From assembly GCF_030936135.1 (NCBI RefSeq), contig NC_082595.1, positions 109,942,334 to 110,006,333 on the forward strand: a stretch of 64,000 bases of DNA. Reading direction: 5' to 3'. The notes under the pieces were generated by a model, which saw nothing but the letters and a program-made list of their open reading frames with translations, was not told the origin of the DNA and made no database searches. A program made the translations under genes and the position numbers. This stretch comes from Gavia stellata (taxonomy: Eukaryota > Chordata > Aves > Gaviiformes > Gaviidae). Positions 53,647-64,000 of the stretch are shown here, in pieces. The first letter of the stretch is position 1. The number at the start of each line of letters is the position of its first letter.

Positions 53647-54105
53647 AGACTATGCTTTCATGATACAGGTGTTCTCTTTGACCATGCAAGCTTTTAAGAA
53701 AGCTAGCAGTGCAAGAGAATGATGGAGGCCAGCAGGAGTGTGAAAGAAGGGGGAGATCTTCAATGTTGCTTTCATAAATCCCAGAGACACCCCAGTTTGG
53801 TGCAGAAACTGATGCAGAGAGTGTCAGAGAGTTGGCTTGCTTTTTTGCATAGATCTGTACAGCTTTTGATTTGCTTGAAATAAGCGCTTTGAAGGTATCG
53901 TGTTCCTGAGGAGGTAAATTGTAAAGTATGCACAAGTTGAAACTCTGGGAAGGGATGCATTGCAGAGCTGAGACCAAGATGTGGGGCAGTGGGGGAGCTG
54001 GACTGTGAAAGTCCGGAAGGTGCCTATAATGAGGAACGTGGCAGAGAGGCTAGAAGAAGAGGGTGTTGTAGTCAAGTGAAATAGAAAGATGTATAAAGGG
54101 AATTA
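53647..54105. other. XKR6 intron 1 between two reverse CR1 elements
   Basis: Unique sequence. The open frame entering it from the CR1 at 52851 is accidental. Confidence 0.5.
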
Positions 54106-54150
54106 GAATAGAATAGAATAGAATAGAATAGAATAGAATAGAATAGAATA
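54106..54150. repeat. (GAATA)9 pentanucleotide microsatellite at a CR1 3' end
   Basis: Nine perfect gaata units sit directly at the 3' boundary of the neighbouring reverse-oriented CR1 fragment. They probably grew from its tail, which in this subfamily is a 5-bp rather than an 8-bp unit. Confidence 0.95.
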
Positions 54151-54790
54151 GACTATTTCAGTTGGAAGGGACCTACAACAATCATCTAGTCCAATTGCCT
54201 GATCAATTCAGGGCTGACCAAAAGTTAAAGCATGTCCAAATGTCTTTTAAACACTAACAGGCTTAGGGCATCCACCACCTCTCTAGGAAGCCTGTTCCAG
54301 TGCTTGACCCACCCTCTCGGTAAAGAAATGCTTCCTAATGTCCAGTCTAAACTTCCCCTGGTGCAGCTTTGAACCATTCCCATGCATCCTGTCCCTGGAT
54401 TCTAGGGAGAAGAGCTCAGCACCTTCCTCTCCACTTCCCCTTCTCGGAAAGCTGTAGAGAGCAATGAGGTTGCCCCTCAGACTCTTTTTCTCCGAACTAG
54501 ACAAGCCCAAGGTCCTTAGCTGCTCCTCATAGGACATTCCTTACAGCCCTTCACCAGCTTTGTTGCCCTCCTCCAGACACGTTCAAGGACCTTCACACCC
54601 TTCTTAAATTGTGGGGCCCAGGACTGCACGCAGTATTGCACCAACGCTGAATACAGCGGGATGATCCCCTCTCCTGACCGGCTGGCTATGCTGTATTTGA
54701 TGCACCCCAGGATGCGGTTTGCCCTCTTGGCTACCAGGGCATGCTGCTGACTCCTATTGAGCCCGCTGTCCACCAGTGTCAAGTTAGCTG
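54151..54790 (-). mobile_element. CR1 LINE 3' portion, third subfamily, decayed
   Basis: Reading in reverse from the microsatellite: tcagttggaagggacctaca, a 3'UTR unlike the other copies, and ORF2 C-terminal pieces. These include [59 protein letters not shown] and [23 protein letters not shown] frame change near 54530 separates two open stretches. Similarity fades near 54790, so the element is 5'-truncated. Confidence 0.9.
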
Positions 54791-55904
54791 CAGTGTGAAA
54801 TGAACCCAGCACCGTGGTGAGAGCTGGTAGGAGCTTTGTCACTGCTGTGATAGTGTCACCCTGCTGCTGTCAAAGCTTTAGTATGCCCATATTTTCTTTC
54901 AGTACAAGGAGAGAAGTGTGGCTAGTCCTTGCCAATTTTATTTATTTTTCCTCAAATGTCTGCAGAACAGGGTGAGTAATATTTGGAAGAAATAGTGGTT
55001 GCATTTATGCTGCTTCTTAAAAAACTTAGGAGAAAACCTGATTAGCATTTTTCGTAGTGATCTTTAGCTTCTTTTCTTGATGTGCTATTACATAATTTTT
55101 GAAAAAGCCCAGCATAAAGCATGTGATCTTTAGTCTTTTTTGAAATTAGTTGTTGTGTATTGTGATGATCAACATGTGTGCAGGAGACACGGAGATTGTT
55201 CCTGCAGTAACTTATGAATTTGACCAATTTCAGCCAAATTTTTCAGTGTAGATTTTGAAGATACCAAATCGTTGAAGGTGGAGGGGAGAGAAAAACCTGT
55301 TACAGTCCCCATGGAGTAAAAGCTGCCACATGTTGTGTTAGACAGTCCATGAGTGAGTTCACTGGGAGATACCAATCCATGATGCACTGAGCTTCATCAC
55401 CCCCTCTGCTCATAGATCTGGCCATCTCAGAGGAGCATTGCTCTTTTACAATTACGTCTTTGGCAGAAATGATGCCATAATCTGAGTCCAGGGCTCTGGT
55501 TTTCCTCCTGTGGCTGCTGCCAATCCCAGCTCAGACGCACGGCATCCAAGGCATCGCAGAGCACGGCACCACGGCGGGGTGTGTGATAGATCTCCATGTG
55601 CTTTGTAGATATATGCGAGCTCCGTATGTTGGCCTGGTTACTGAGATTTTGTTCGATTGTGTTGGTTTAACTCAGTGGGAGGTTATTTGAGAAGGAAATG
55701 AAAGGCTCAATGAACGGTGAATGCTTGAAGAGGTGTTAAGAGGAAATACCAGACGTATAAGCTTCAGGTTCTTTGTTTTAATTTTTTTTGCTGTCTCTTC
55801 AGCCAGCCTGGTTTTGAGCAGCACAGGAGTAAGCCTGCAAGCAAAGGGATGTGTAACTCCTGTAGGAGTAAGAGAGTCCCTGTTCAAGGGAAGAGGAGTT
55901 TGTG
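54791..55904. other. XKR6 intron 1, unique DNA
   Basis: No gene or clear repeat is seen between the reverse and forward CR1 fragments. Confidence 0.5.
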
Positions 55905-56168
55905 CAGAGAGGACAAAAGAGCTAAGGCTATAAGGAGATTAGGTATAAGGAAGAAATTTTTTTATGCCGAGGGTGGTGAGACACTGGCAGAGGTTGCCCA
56001 GAGAGGTGGTGGATGCCCCATCCCTGGAAACATTCCAGGTCAGGTTGGACGGGGCTCTGAGCAACCTGATCTAGTTGGAGATGTCCCTGCTCATTGCAGG
56101 GGGGTTGGACTAGATGACCTCTGAAGGTCCCTTCCAACCCAAACTGTTCTATGATTCGGTGATTCTAT
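55905..56168 (+). mobile_element. CR1 LINE 3' fragment in XKR6 intron 1, sense orientation
   Basis: The left part is degraded (gaggacaaaagagctaaggc, ataaggaagaaattttttta). It is followed by the well-preserved ORF2 end (actggcagaggttgcccaga), the 3'UTR (ttggactagatgacctctga) and the tail (ctatgattcggtgattctat). It is the same subfamily as 39921 and 6417. Confidence 0.9.
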
Positions 56169-59100
56169 GGAAAGTTTTACCTGCCTCAGTTGCTGGCAGC
56201 AGATGATAAGGCTTTATGCCAGAACTGTTTGTTAGTGGGACAGGATTTTATAATAAGCAGCCTTGTTCTCACCACTGGGAGAAATATTTCTATAAAAGTA
56301 GTTTTATCAACGAGAAGGGTTTCTGGAGGCCAGAATTCAGTCTGACCAGCAGGACAAGTCACAGCTTGGGCTGTCGTGTCCCTGACCTGTGCTCGAGAGG
56401 GGAGAACTGCAGGATTTCCCCGCAGGGTGGCAGGGAATGAGAGCATTCAGAGGAGCACGTAGTGCTCTATGTCACTATGTTGGGGACAAGCTTTTCTGCA
56501 GATGGAAATAATTAGGAAGCCTGATCCTCTTAGGTGAAAAAGCAAGAGGTTTTGTCCTTTTAGAAACTCTTTTTGTGACTTTCACTCTATTTATATTCTT
56601 AATTACTGGGAAATTGGAAGTATTTTGAATTTATTTTCCTAGAAAGGAGTATTTATGTGGAAAAAAAATCTGATTGTATAAATGGATAAGTCTAAAGTAC
56701 TACAGAAAAAGAGGGCAAGATTGGCTGTTCTAAAGTCAAAACTTTTCTAACCGTTACAAGTGATCATGTCAATTATGTCAGAAGCCTAGTAGCAGTGAGG
56801 TAATGAGAGGGAGATTTGATTGCTGAAGCAAATGTAATTTCCATAGCATTAAGATCTGGCCAAAACTGCATTCTGAGGCAGTGGATTGCATTCTTATTAG
56901 ACGACTGTGGTTTCCCCATTTTGCTATAGACACACACAGACTTATTACTATTTAGGCCAAGTAGTCAGGGGTACAGTAATATCTCACCTACTGCTCACTG
57001 GCGTGTAATTTCTGTCCAAGTTACAACAAAATGTCTGCTTCCAAAACCCGTAATAATTATGGCTGCTGATTTTTGTGTACTTGGGATTGATACATTGGAA
57101 ATAGGTTAAACCTGGAGAGCTCTAAAAGAGCTTTAAAAAGATTTGAGAACTTGATCTACGCTTAGGAGGAAAGCACCGTGTCCAAGTAGTTTGCTTTCCC
57201 TTTGGACTGAACTTCGGTGCAAGAGGAGTTTCTTTCCCAATATTCTTAATTTTTCCTTCTTTCTGAAAAACCTAAGGCTTCTGGGTCCAGGATTGGTCTT
57301 TGCATTTAGGTTACATCACTGGTGACTCTTGCCGTTGGTCTAGCACGAGTGCAGTTCTGTGAGCAGCAATGGGGGAAGTGCTTGCATGCATAGGCAAGAA
57401 GAGCTCTTGCATGTTTTTATGGTCGTTTCAAGCAAAGTTTTCACTGCTGCCGGGTGAAAGGTAGCAACAACGTGGCAGAGGCTGGAAGTGGAAGGCTCTG
57501 TTGAAGGAGATGTCAAGACTAAGCATTGATTTCTTTCTCCAGATTTTATGCAGGTAGATTATCAGTGACTTTTCAAAAATGGTCCCTTCTTAATTATGCC
57601 TTTGATTTATTCATCTTTCCCAAAGTTTTTTCACATGATTAGTGAAAGATGGTGGCACGTGCCTATCTTCTGTTCTAAGCAAGATGCTGTAATGCTCTTA
57701 AACCTAGCATCCGTCTGTATCCCTCATAGTTGCCTGCACATCATTCTCCACTTCTTGAGCATTCCTTGTTTAACATTTCTGCCTGGGTACGTGTGATTTT
57801 GTATGGTTAATATTATAGCTGAAGTATACTGCGAGATCCAATGATTTATAAAAAGGAGGATAAAAATCTCATTTCATGAAAATGAATCTTGTGAAACCAC
57901 GTCTAACCTTTAAAGTGAGCAAGAGTACTTCTGGAGAGGTCTATTCTGTGAAATTACACTGTTAAGAGACATAGGGTAGTCTCTCTGTTGGCTCTAGGGT
58001 ATTAAAACTCAACCCCTGATCTTGATACCATCCAAGAGATGACCTGATGGGTCAAGAGCTGGCACATAATTTCAAGCCCACAGTGTGCGCTGTGACTGCG
58101 TTGCACTGGGTTTAATACAGGTTTGGTTAAAAGGTACGGAACTGGTGCGCTTGGATGGAGCCTGAGGGTGGGCATGAGTCCAGCACCTAGGGGCAATCCC
58201 TGAAGTGGTGGCACATGACTTATAAAGCAAGAAAAGCAGCTAGACCATCTCCAGAGGAGGAAGCAGACCCTGGTTCAGCTCTTTCAGTGGTGTTAACGCT
58301 GCAGACAGTCTCCAGAGTGGTTTTGGCAGAGCGAGGTTTGGCACCGGTGCAGCATCACCTGGTAGCACCCTTCCTCGATTCAACATTGGCATGGCCCATC
58401 TACGCTAGCTGCTGACTTAGATCCTGCCCGCAAAGTTCCTAATCTAGGACAGGTGGCGGTGAGTGAGGCTGTAATACAACGATGCTGCTTTGTCAGCAGC
58501 AGCAGATTCAGGTGAAGTTTAGCCATAGAAGCTTTTCCAAGACAGAGCAGGTGGCAAATGCAAAACCTTGCATCCCTTGAGAAAGGATGTTCTAGCTCTG
58601 CTCACCAGGGAGTATATCAAGCAGTTGCAGAGGAGAAGTCTTTACGTGATTTGATGGATCTAAATGGGTTAAAAAATCTTTGTGCCTCTGCTTTTATCGT
58701 GGGAGCAAGTCAGTAATAAATTCCTCCAGCTCCTCTTCCTAGTAATTCTCCTCCACAGATGAAAGTGGAAGGAGTGGCTTGACGGACTGGTCCCTCTCCC
58801 ATCTCCTGAAGAGTTTTGGTCCCTTGCGAAGGCAGGACATCAGCCAAGGTGGGCCACCAGACTGATGTACTTCAATTTAAGTGTGTTGCTGGCGATGAAT
58901 GTACTATATCACTTGCTGAAGAGAGGTATGAAAAGGGATTGACCTGGGACCCAAATTAGGGTTAGGATTAGAGCCATTTGGGACTTTTGAGTTCTCCAAG
59001 AGGAAGAAATGGAGGTTCTATCAATCATTTTCTTCCCTCTTTAGTTTTGTTCAAGTCTTGAAGGTGGATATGGATGGTTTATGAGCAACTTGATTTTGAA

Positions 59101-60157
59101 GTAAAAATAAAAAAGTCTTTGATATCGAATAACTTTAGAGTTTGGGGGTAGGTTTAGTTCTTAACATTTGTTTATCTCACATGGATTAATGCACCAAGAA
59201 AATGCATCAATGACATTGAAAAGTCTTCCTATATCAACTCATTCCCCATGTCATTTAGGTGAAGTGTTGAGAGTATCAATAACAGGAGGACGTTATAAGC
59301 CCAAGTATTGAAAAACGTTGTTTGGGATGAGGGTCAGGAAAGAGTGTTGCAGGAACATAAGTAAATGGTTTTATGAAGAAAGGGAATGACTAGTAGACCT
59401 TTCTAGTCTCTTCTCTTGGTACGTTTTTCGGTATTCCACTAAAGTTTACAGCTCAACCCAACTCATCAACCGGTTGTCCAGTTTCTACTTTTACTCTTGC
59501 GATTAGTTGTGGGGCATTCGGAGCTGCATTTCTTCCCAGGAGAGAAAACCAAAGCAAGGCAGTTCTGTGCTAGTGAGAAAATGAATGTGCTCATTGAAAG
59601 CTTCCTTTAATGTTTATAAAAAATCAGGGACCACAGAAATGTTGTAACTTCAGGTTAGTGACTTTTTATTTTTTAAAAAAATACAGTTAATGCACTTTGA
59701 GGCTGCTGAAACAGTGAAGCAAACATTTGTAGGTTTGTAGGAAATCTGTGTCACACTTCTAAAGTTTATAGCTGTGGGTAGGAGGAGAAGTGTCATCTTA
59801 TCTCCAGGAACTAAAACATCCTGATTGTATCATATGGAATCAACCTCCAAAATTCATTGCTGCACAGAGAAACCCAGTCAAATAAAATTGCCTAGTTTTG
59901 AAGAAGGACTTTGAAGCTTTGTGACCACTGGCATTTGTGTCAAGTCAGGGCTATTTACAGGCTGCTGTGAAGGGGCTTAAGTAATCACTAGCAGTGTTAG
60001 CCAGTTTTTCATGTCTTAGAGAGAAAAACTATCAAATCCTTGAGTTTTGAGTGGGGCTCAAAGAGGTTTTTCACTTTGAGACATCAAGTTACGACCTCTG
60101 CTAGAGGCACAACAGGACAGTGTGGTTCATTTTGCTTTCAATATGCAAAAAAGTAGT
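56169..60157. other. XKR6 intron 1, unique AT-rich DNA
   Basis: No recognisable exon or repeat. A short attagggttaggattag stretch (about 58957-58974) resembles two degenerate telomere units and is probably chance. Confidence 0.5.
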
Positions 60158-61968
60158 TTGCAGGAGGTATAAGCAGAGGCTGGCCAGAAGGGTGGAGGTT
60201 AGAAACATTGTCCAGGCATGTAGAGTTTGTGTTAGGAAAGCCAGACCTCACCTAGAGTTGACGCTTGCAAGGGGATGTCAAGGGCAGCAAGATGATCATC
60301 TGCTCTCGTACTGTAGACCATTGCTGAATGGGGCGGGTGATTTAGCACCAGTGGACACAGATAAGGCCGAGATCCTCAGTGTCTTCTTTGCTTCGGTCTT
60401 CACCAGCAAGGTCTCCGAGGCCTCTGTGATTAATGAAGGGGTTTCAGATGCAGAGGAACATCAGCAGCGGATAAGGGTTGAGTCAGGGATTACTTCCAAG
60501 TCTGTGAGACCTGATGGGCTCCTTCTGCGGGTGCTGAGAGAGATGGCTGATGTTAAAGCAAGGCCAGTCTCTATTATCTCTGAAAATTCATCGAGGTTGG
60601 GGGAGGCCCTCAATGATGCCAGAAAGGTGAATATTGCACCCGTCTTCCTAAGACCACAAGGACGACCCAAGGAGCTACAGGCCAGTCGGTTCCCCTGTGG
60701 TCCCTGGCGAGATCATGGGGCGAATCCTCTTGGAACAAATTTCTGGGCATGTGCAGGAAAAGAAAGAGTTTGGGAACAGTCAGCACGGATTTACCAAGGG
60801 TAAATCATGTCTGACCAACCTGATTGTCTTGTAGATTAAAATGATTGGATTTGTGGGTGAGGGGAGAACAGTGGATGCCGTTTACCTTGACTGTAGCTTT
60901 CAACACTGGCGCAGTATCCCCATATCCAATCTGAGATGTTACGGTGAGGACGAGTGGACAACTAAGTGGTAAAAAATCGGTTGGATGGTCTGGCTCAGAG
61001 TGTCATACTCTACCTGGAGGACAGTGTACAAGTGGAGTACTACAGGGTCTGTCTTGGGACCTGTCCTGTTAGCATCTCTGTAAACCTGATGGAGTATACT
61101 CATCAAGTTTGGAGATAGCACAAATTGCGTATACCGGAGGGCAGGGCTGCTGTTTGGAGCGTCCTGGACAGGCTGGGGGAATGGGCCAGGAGGAAGCTCA
61201 TGAAATTTGAAAAAAACAAATGCAAAGTCCTGCACTTGGGATGGAGAACAGTACAGGTGAGGGGCTGACCTTCTGGAAAGCAGCTCGGTGGAAAAGGACC
61301 GGGGAGTCCTGGGAGACAACAGGATGACCATGAGCCAGCAACATGCCCTTGGGGCCAAGAAGGCCAATGGCATCCTGGGATGCATCAAGAAGAGCGTGGC
61401 TAGCAGGTTGAGGGAGGTTATCCTCCCCCTCTACTCTGCCCTGGTGAGGCCGCATCTGGAGTGCTGTGTCCAGTTCTGGGCTCCCCGGTTGAAGACGGAC
61501 AGGGAGCTCCTGGAGAGGGTACAGCAAAGGGCTACGAAGGTGATTAGGGGACTGGAACAACTTCCTTACGAGTAAAGGCTGAGGGACTTGGGTCTTTTTA
61601 GTCTGGAGAAGAGAAGACTGAGGGGGGATCTTATCAATGTTTATAAATACTGAAGGGGTGGGTGCCAGGAGGATGGGGCCAGTCTGTTTTCAGTGAAGCC
61701 CAGTGACAGGACGAGAGGTAATGGGCACAAACTTGGTCATAGGAAGTTCCATCTAAACATGAGGAGGAACTTCTTTCCTTTGAGGGTGGCAGAGCACTGG
61801 AACAAGCTGCCCAGAGATGTTGTGGTGTCTCCTTCTCTGGAGATATTCAAAACTCGCCTGGACGCATTCCTGTGCAACCTGTTGTGGGTGACCCTGCTCT
61901 GGTGGGGGGGTTGGACTAGATGATCTCCAGAGGTCCCTTCCAACTCCTATCGTTCTGTGATTCTGTGG
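60158..61968 (+). mobile_element. CR1 LINE, 1.8 kb, ORF2 with inactivated reverse transcriptase
   Basis: The plus strand shows the linker between endonuclease and RT, then the RT domain and the C-terminus. Landmarks are VRKARPHLELTLARG, LLNGAGDLAPVDTDKAEIL, FFASVFTSKVS, PDGLLLRVLREMADV, then in another frame HGFTKGKSCLTNLI (about 60785-60830) and DAVYLDCS (about 60880-60900, the RT motif A region). After more frame changes come [22 protein letters not shown] residues, [37 protein letters not shown] and [20 protein letters not shown]. The usual FADD motif region (about 61105-61125) reads FGDST, so the catalytic pair of aspartates is lost. There are several frameshifts and internal deletions. 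It ends with cgttctgtgattctgtgg. The element is sense to XKR6. Confidence 0.93.
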
Positions 61969-61974
61969 GATGGA

Positions 61975-62245
61975 GAACCCTTTGCAACAGTACAGGCTGG
62001 GAACGAGCTGGCTGGGGAGCAGCTTGCTGAAAAGGACTGGGGGTTGTGCCATTGGACACTGGCAGCAAGGGAAGCCACCAGCATCCCAGGCTCTTTAAAC
62101 AGGACCACAGCCAGTAGACAGAGGGAAGTGACTTGACCCCCTTTGCTCGGCATACACGAAATTCCGCATCCAGTTTTGTGCCCCACAGTACAAAAAAAAC
62201 TTCAACAAACTGGACTGAGGTCACCAGCATGGTTTTCTTTTGAGA
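61975..62245 (+). mobile_element. Second, degraded CR1-related fragment downstream of the 60.2-kb copy
   Basis: It contains gaaaaggactgggggttgtg, gccaccagcatcccaggctc, accacagccagtagacagag, tccgcatccagttttgtgcc and gaggtcaccagcatggt in the CR1 ORF2 order. The corresponding functions are the EKDLGV, KKANSILGC, SVASRSREV, YCVQFWAP and RRATKM regions. Spacing is heavily shortened by deletions. It follows immediately after the tail of the previous element, either as a separate older copy or as the site into which that copy inserted. Confidence 0.65.
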
Positions 62246-64000
62246 CAAAAAGCATTTACCTGCAATGCGTATGTATTTTCCGTAAGATCTTAGATGCTAT
62301 GATAAAAAATGAGCTAGATAAGCTGTATTAGTCTATCCATTTCATGTTGTCGTGAGTGGTGCGTGTGGAGGTTGCAAAGCCAGACTAAGAACAAGAGCTA
62401 AGCAACTAGACGACTAAGCATTCCCAGAACTATCTGAGGTTTTTTTTTGCTGTTGAGTTAAGGCTGAGAACAAGAAGCATGTGTTCTCCCTGAGCATAGC
62501 TGGGTCTGTTGGCAAAACTGTCACAAAACATCTAACAAAACTAAGAAGTGGGTTGAACTTCCCAGGTTTTACATTTGTAGGAGAGGCAGTCAAGATTTTT
62601 TGCCCACCAGCAGCAGATTGCATCGAATCCGAACTAGCTGGCTACCATCTGCTTTCACACAGTCTTTGAAAACATGGGCCAACCCTCCACGGCATGGGTG
62701 AGGAAGACGGTGGAGAGTGTTTACAAGTCTGTGTTTATGGGATTTGGGATTAATGTGCTGTTTTTATTGTGAGTCAGAATAAAACTGAATTAGGCTTTGA
62801 CTGAAATGCTGAGTGCCACTTGCTTTCAGCACCGCAGTGTAATTTAAAAGATGAGCTTCTAAAATCTTCCACTACCAAAATATTTTGACCCCACCCAATC
62901 CAGTTTGGTAGTATAATCCTGGAACATATATTTTGACATTTTTCTGCTCACAGTCTACTATAACAGACTCAGTTGATACATTCTGGAGCCTCAGTGGTGA
63001 AGCAGAATCCCTCAAAATTTTTGGAGGAAAAGGAGAATAAGGTTTTACAGACCGTAGGATTGGGTCTAGTGTATGGATAACTGTGATTTCTGGAGTAGGG
63101 TGTCCTGACCCAGACAGAAGGGAGACATCCCAGAGTCAGTAAATCACAGGGTGACTTGAACTTGCTGTGCTGCTGTTGAGGCATGTCCTGTTTATGCCAC
63201 ACAGGTACGTCTTCTATTTTTAGTTTTATGTGTTTAAAAAAATAACAAAATGGAAAAACTGCAGTTAAGGTCAGCCAGGTGCTGGAGTGAGCACCGGTGG
63301 AAAGACAGCAGGACAAGGTGCTTGTGCTGGGCTTCTGCTCCTGCCCCAGTCTCCTGCATCCCCATCAGTCCGTCACTGTAAGGTTACCTCTTGTTTCAGA
63401 GCTTTTGAGGATGGCACGTTGCTACAAGGGATGAATTGTCGGGTGATGACCCTGACCAGTGCAAATGGCTGGAGGTATCACTCAATCTGCAGAGTCCCTC
63501 ACGAAGCTGAAGGAATAAAGTGCCTGAAATCAAGTGGTGCGACCCGCAATGAATAAAGATACACTGGTAAGGAGCAGGGTTCCTCGCACACGATGCGAGG
63601 CCTGGTTATTTCACTTGGCTTGGCCGATTTAGCTGATTTCGCCTGATTTCACACGGAGGGGCTTGGCTTAAGTTTGTCTCGGCTGTGTGGGCGAATCAGA
63701 GAGCTTTGCGGCAGCAGGTGAGCTGGGAGCGAGATTTTTATATCGGTGATGGTGCAGACACACTAAAAGGAGTTTATGGACGGTTCATTTATTGGGCATT
63801 TCCGTGCCTAGTTTTTACAGTGCCTCGCACGATGCTGCAGTTCCCAGGTGCTGTTCAAAGGAGAGGTGAATAACTCCGCCTGATGCAGAAAGCAGCATTT
63901 GCACAAGGCAGGAGACAACAAAACATCTGGCCTCTGTGTTTCCTTTAGTTCTTAACTTGAAATCTTCAGCTGGATCGTCGTTTACATTACAGCTCATTTA
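62246..64000. other. XKR6 intron 1, unique DNA to the window end
   Basis: No XKR6 exon is recognised. A 7-bp stem (cctcgca, 5-base loop, tgcgagg; 63582-63600) sits in a modestly CpG-rich patch. A donor-like gcagcag|gtgagc lies near 63718. Confidence 0.5.

Noticed and set aside
52910..53977. 355-codon minus-strand frame taken as one host gene
   Set aside because: About 245 codons are CR1 ORF2. The first 110 codons are unrelated flanking DNA that happens to be open.
58957..58974. Interstitial telomere repeat
   Set aside because: Only about two imperfect units, well within chance.

Overview
The window is a vertebrate, most likely bird, nuclear genome segment. The only interspersed repeats I can recognise are CR1 LINE copies with their typical 8-bp-like 3' tails (tcacagaa units when read in reverse). 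There are no Alu, L1 or other mammalian repeats, and the one real gene is a vertebrate gene with large introns. Turtles and crocodilians also carry CR1, so 'bird' is an inference. I cannot name the species.

The only protein-coding exon I can support is the first coding exon of XKR6 (XK-related protein 6), plus strand, 25529-26268. It has a GC-rich CpG-island promoter in front of it and ends at a consensus GT donor. Later XKR6 exons are not in the window. Everything from 26269 to the end is therefore read as the 5' part of a very long intron 1, and 1 to about 25150 as upstream intergenic or promoter-proximal DNA.

Layout: 1-23.3 kb is mostly unique non-coding DNA with four reverse-oriented CR1 3' fragments and small symmetric motifs. 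23.3-24.3 kb is a purine-rich transition. 24.32-25.17 kb is a minisatellite built from 39-bp and 32-bp units that abuts the CpG island. 25.17-26.3 kb is promoter, 5'UTR and XKR6 exon 1. 26.4-28.23 kb is a second, unrelated minisatellite at the start of intron 1, with 33/34-bp monomers arranged in a 129-bp higher-order unit. 28.2-30.5 kb is strongly G-rich intron. From 30.5 to 64 kb is ordinary intron with six CR1 pieces. These include a 3' fragment with about 245 open codons (52.9-53.6 kb) and a 1.8-kb sense-oriented copy with a broken reverse transcriptase (60.2-62.0 kb).

The most notable structure is the pair of unrelated G-rich minisatellites that bracket XKR6 exon 1. They create long but meaningless open frames on both strands. 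No prokaryotic-type system, CRISPR array, tRNA or rRNA gene, or second protein-coding gene is supported.
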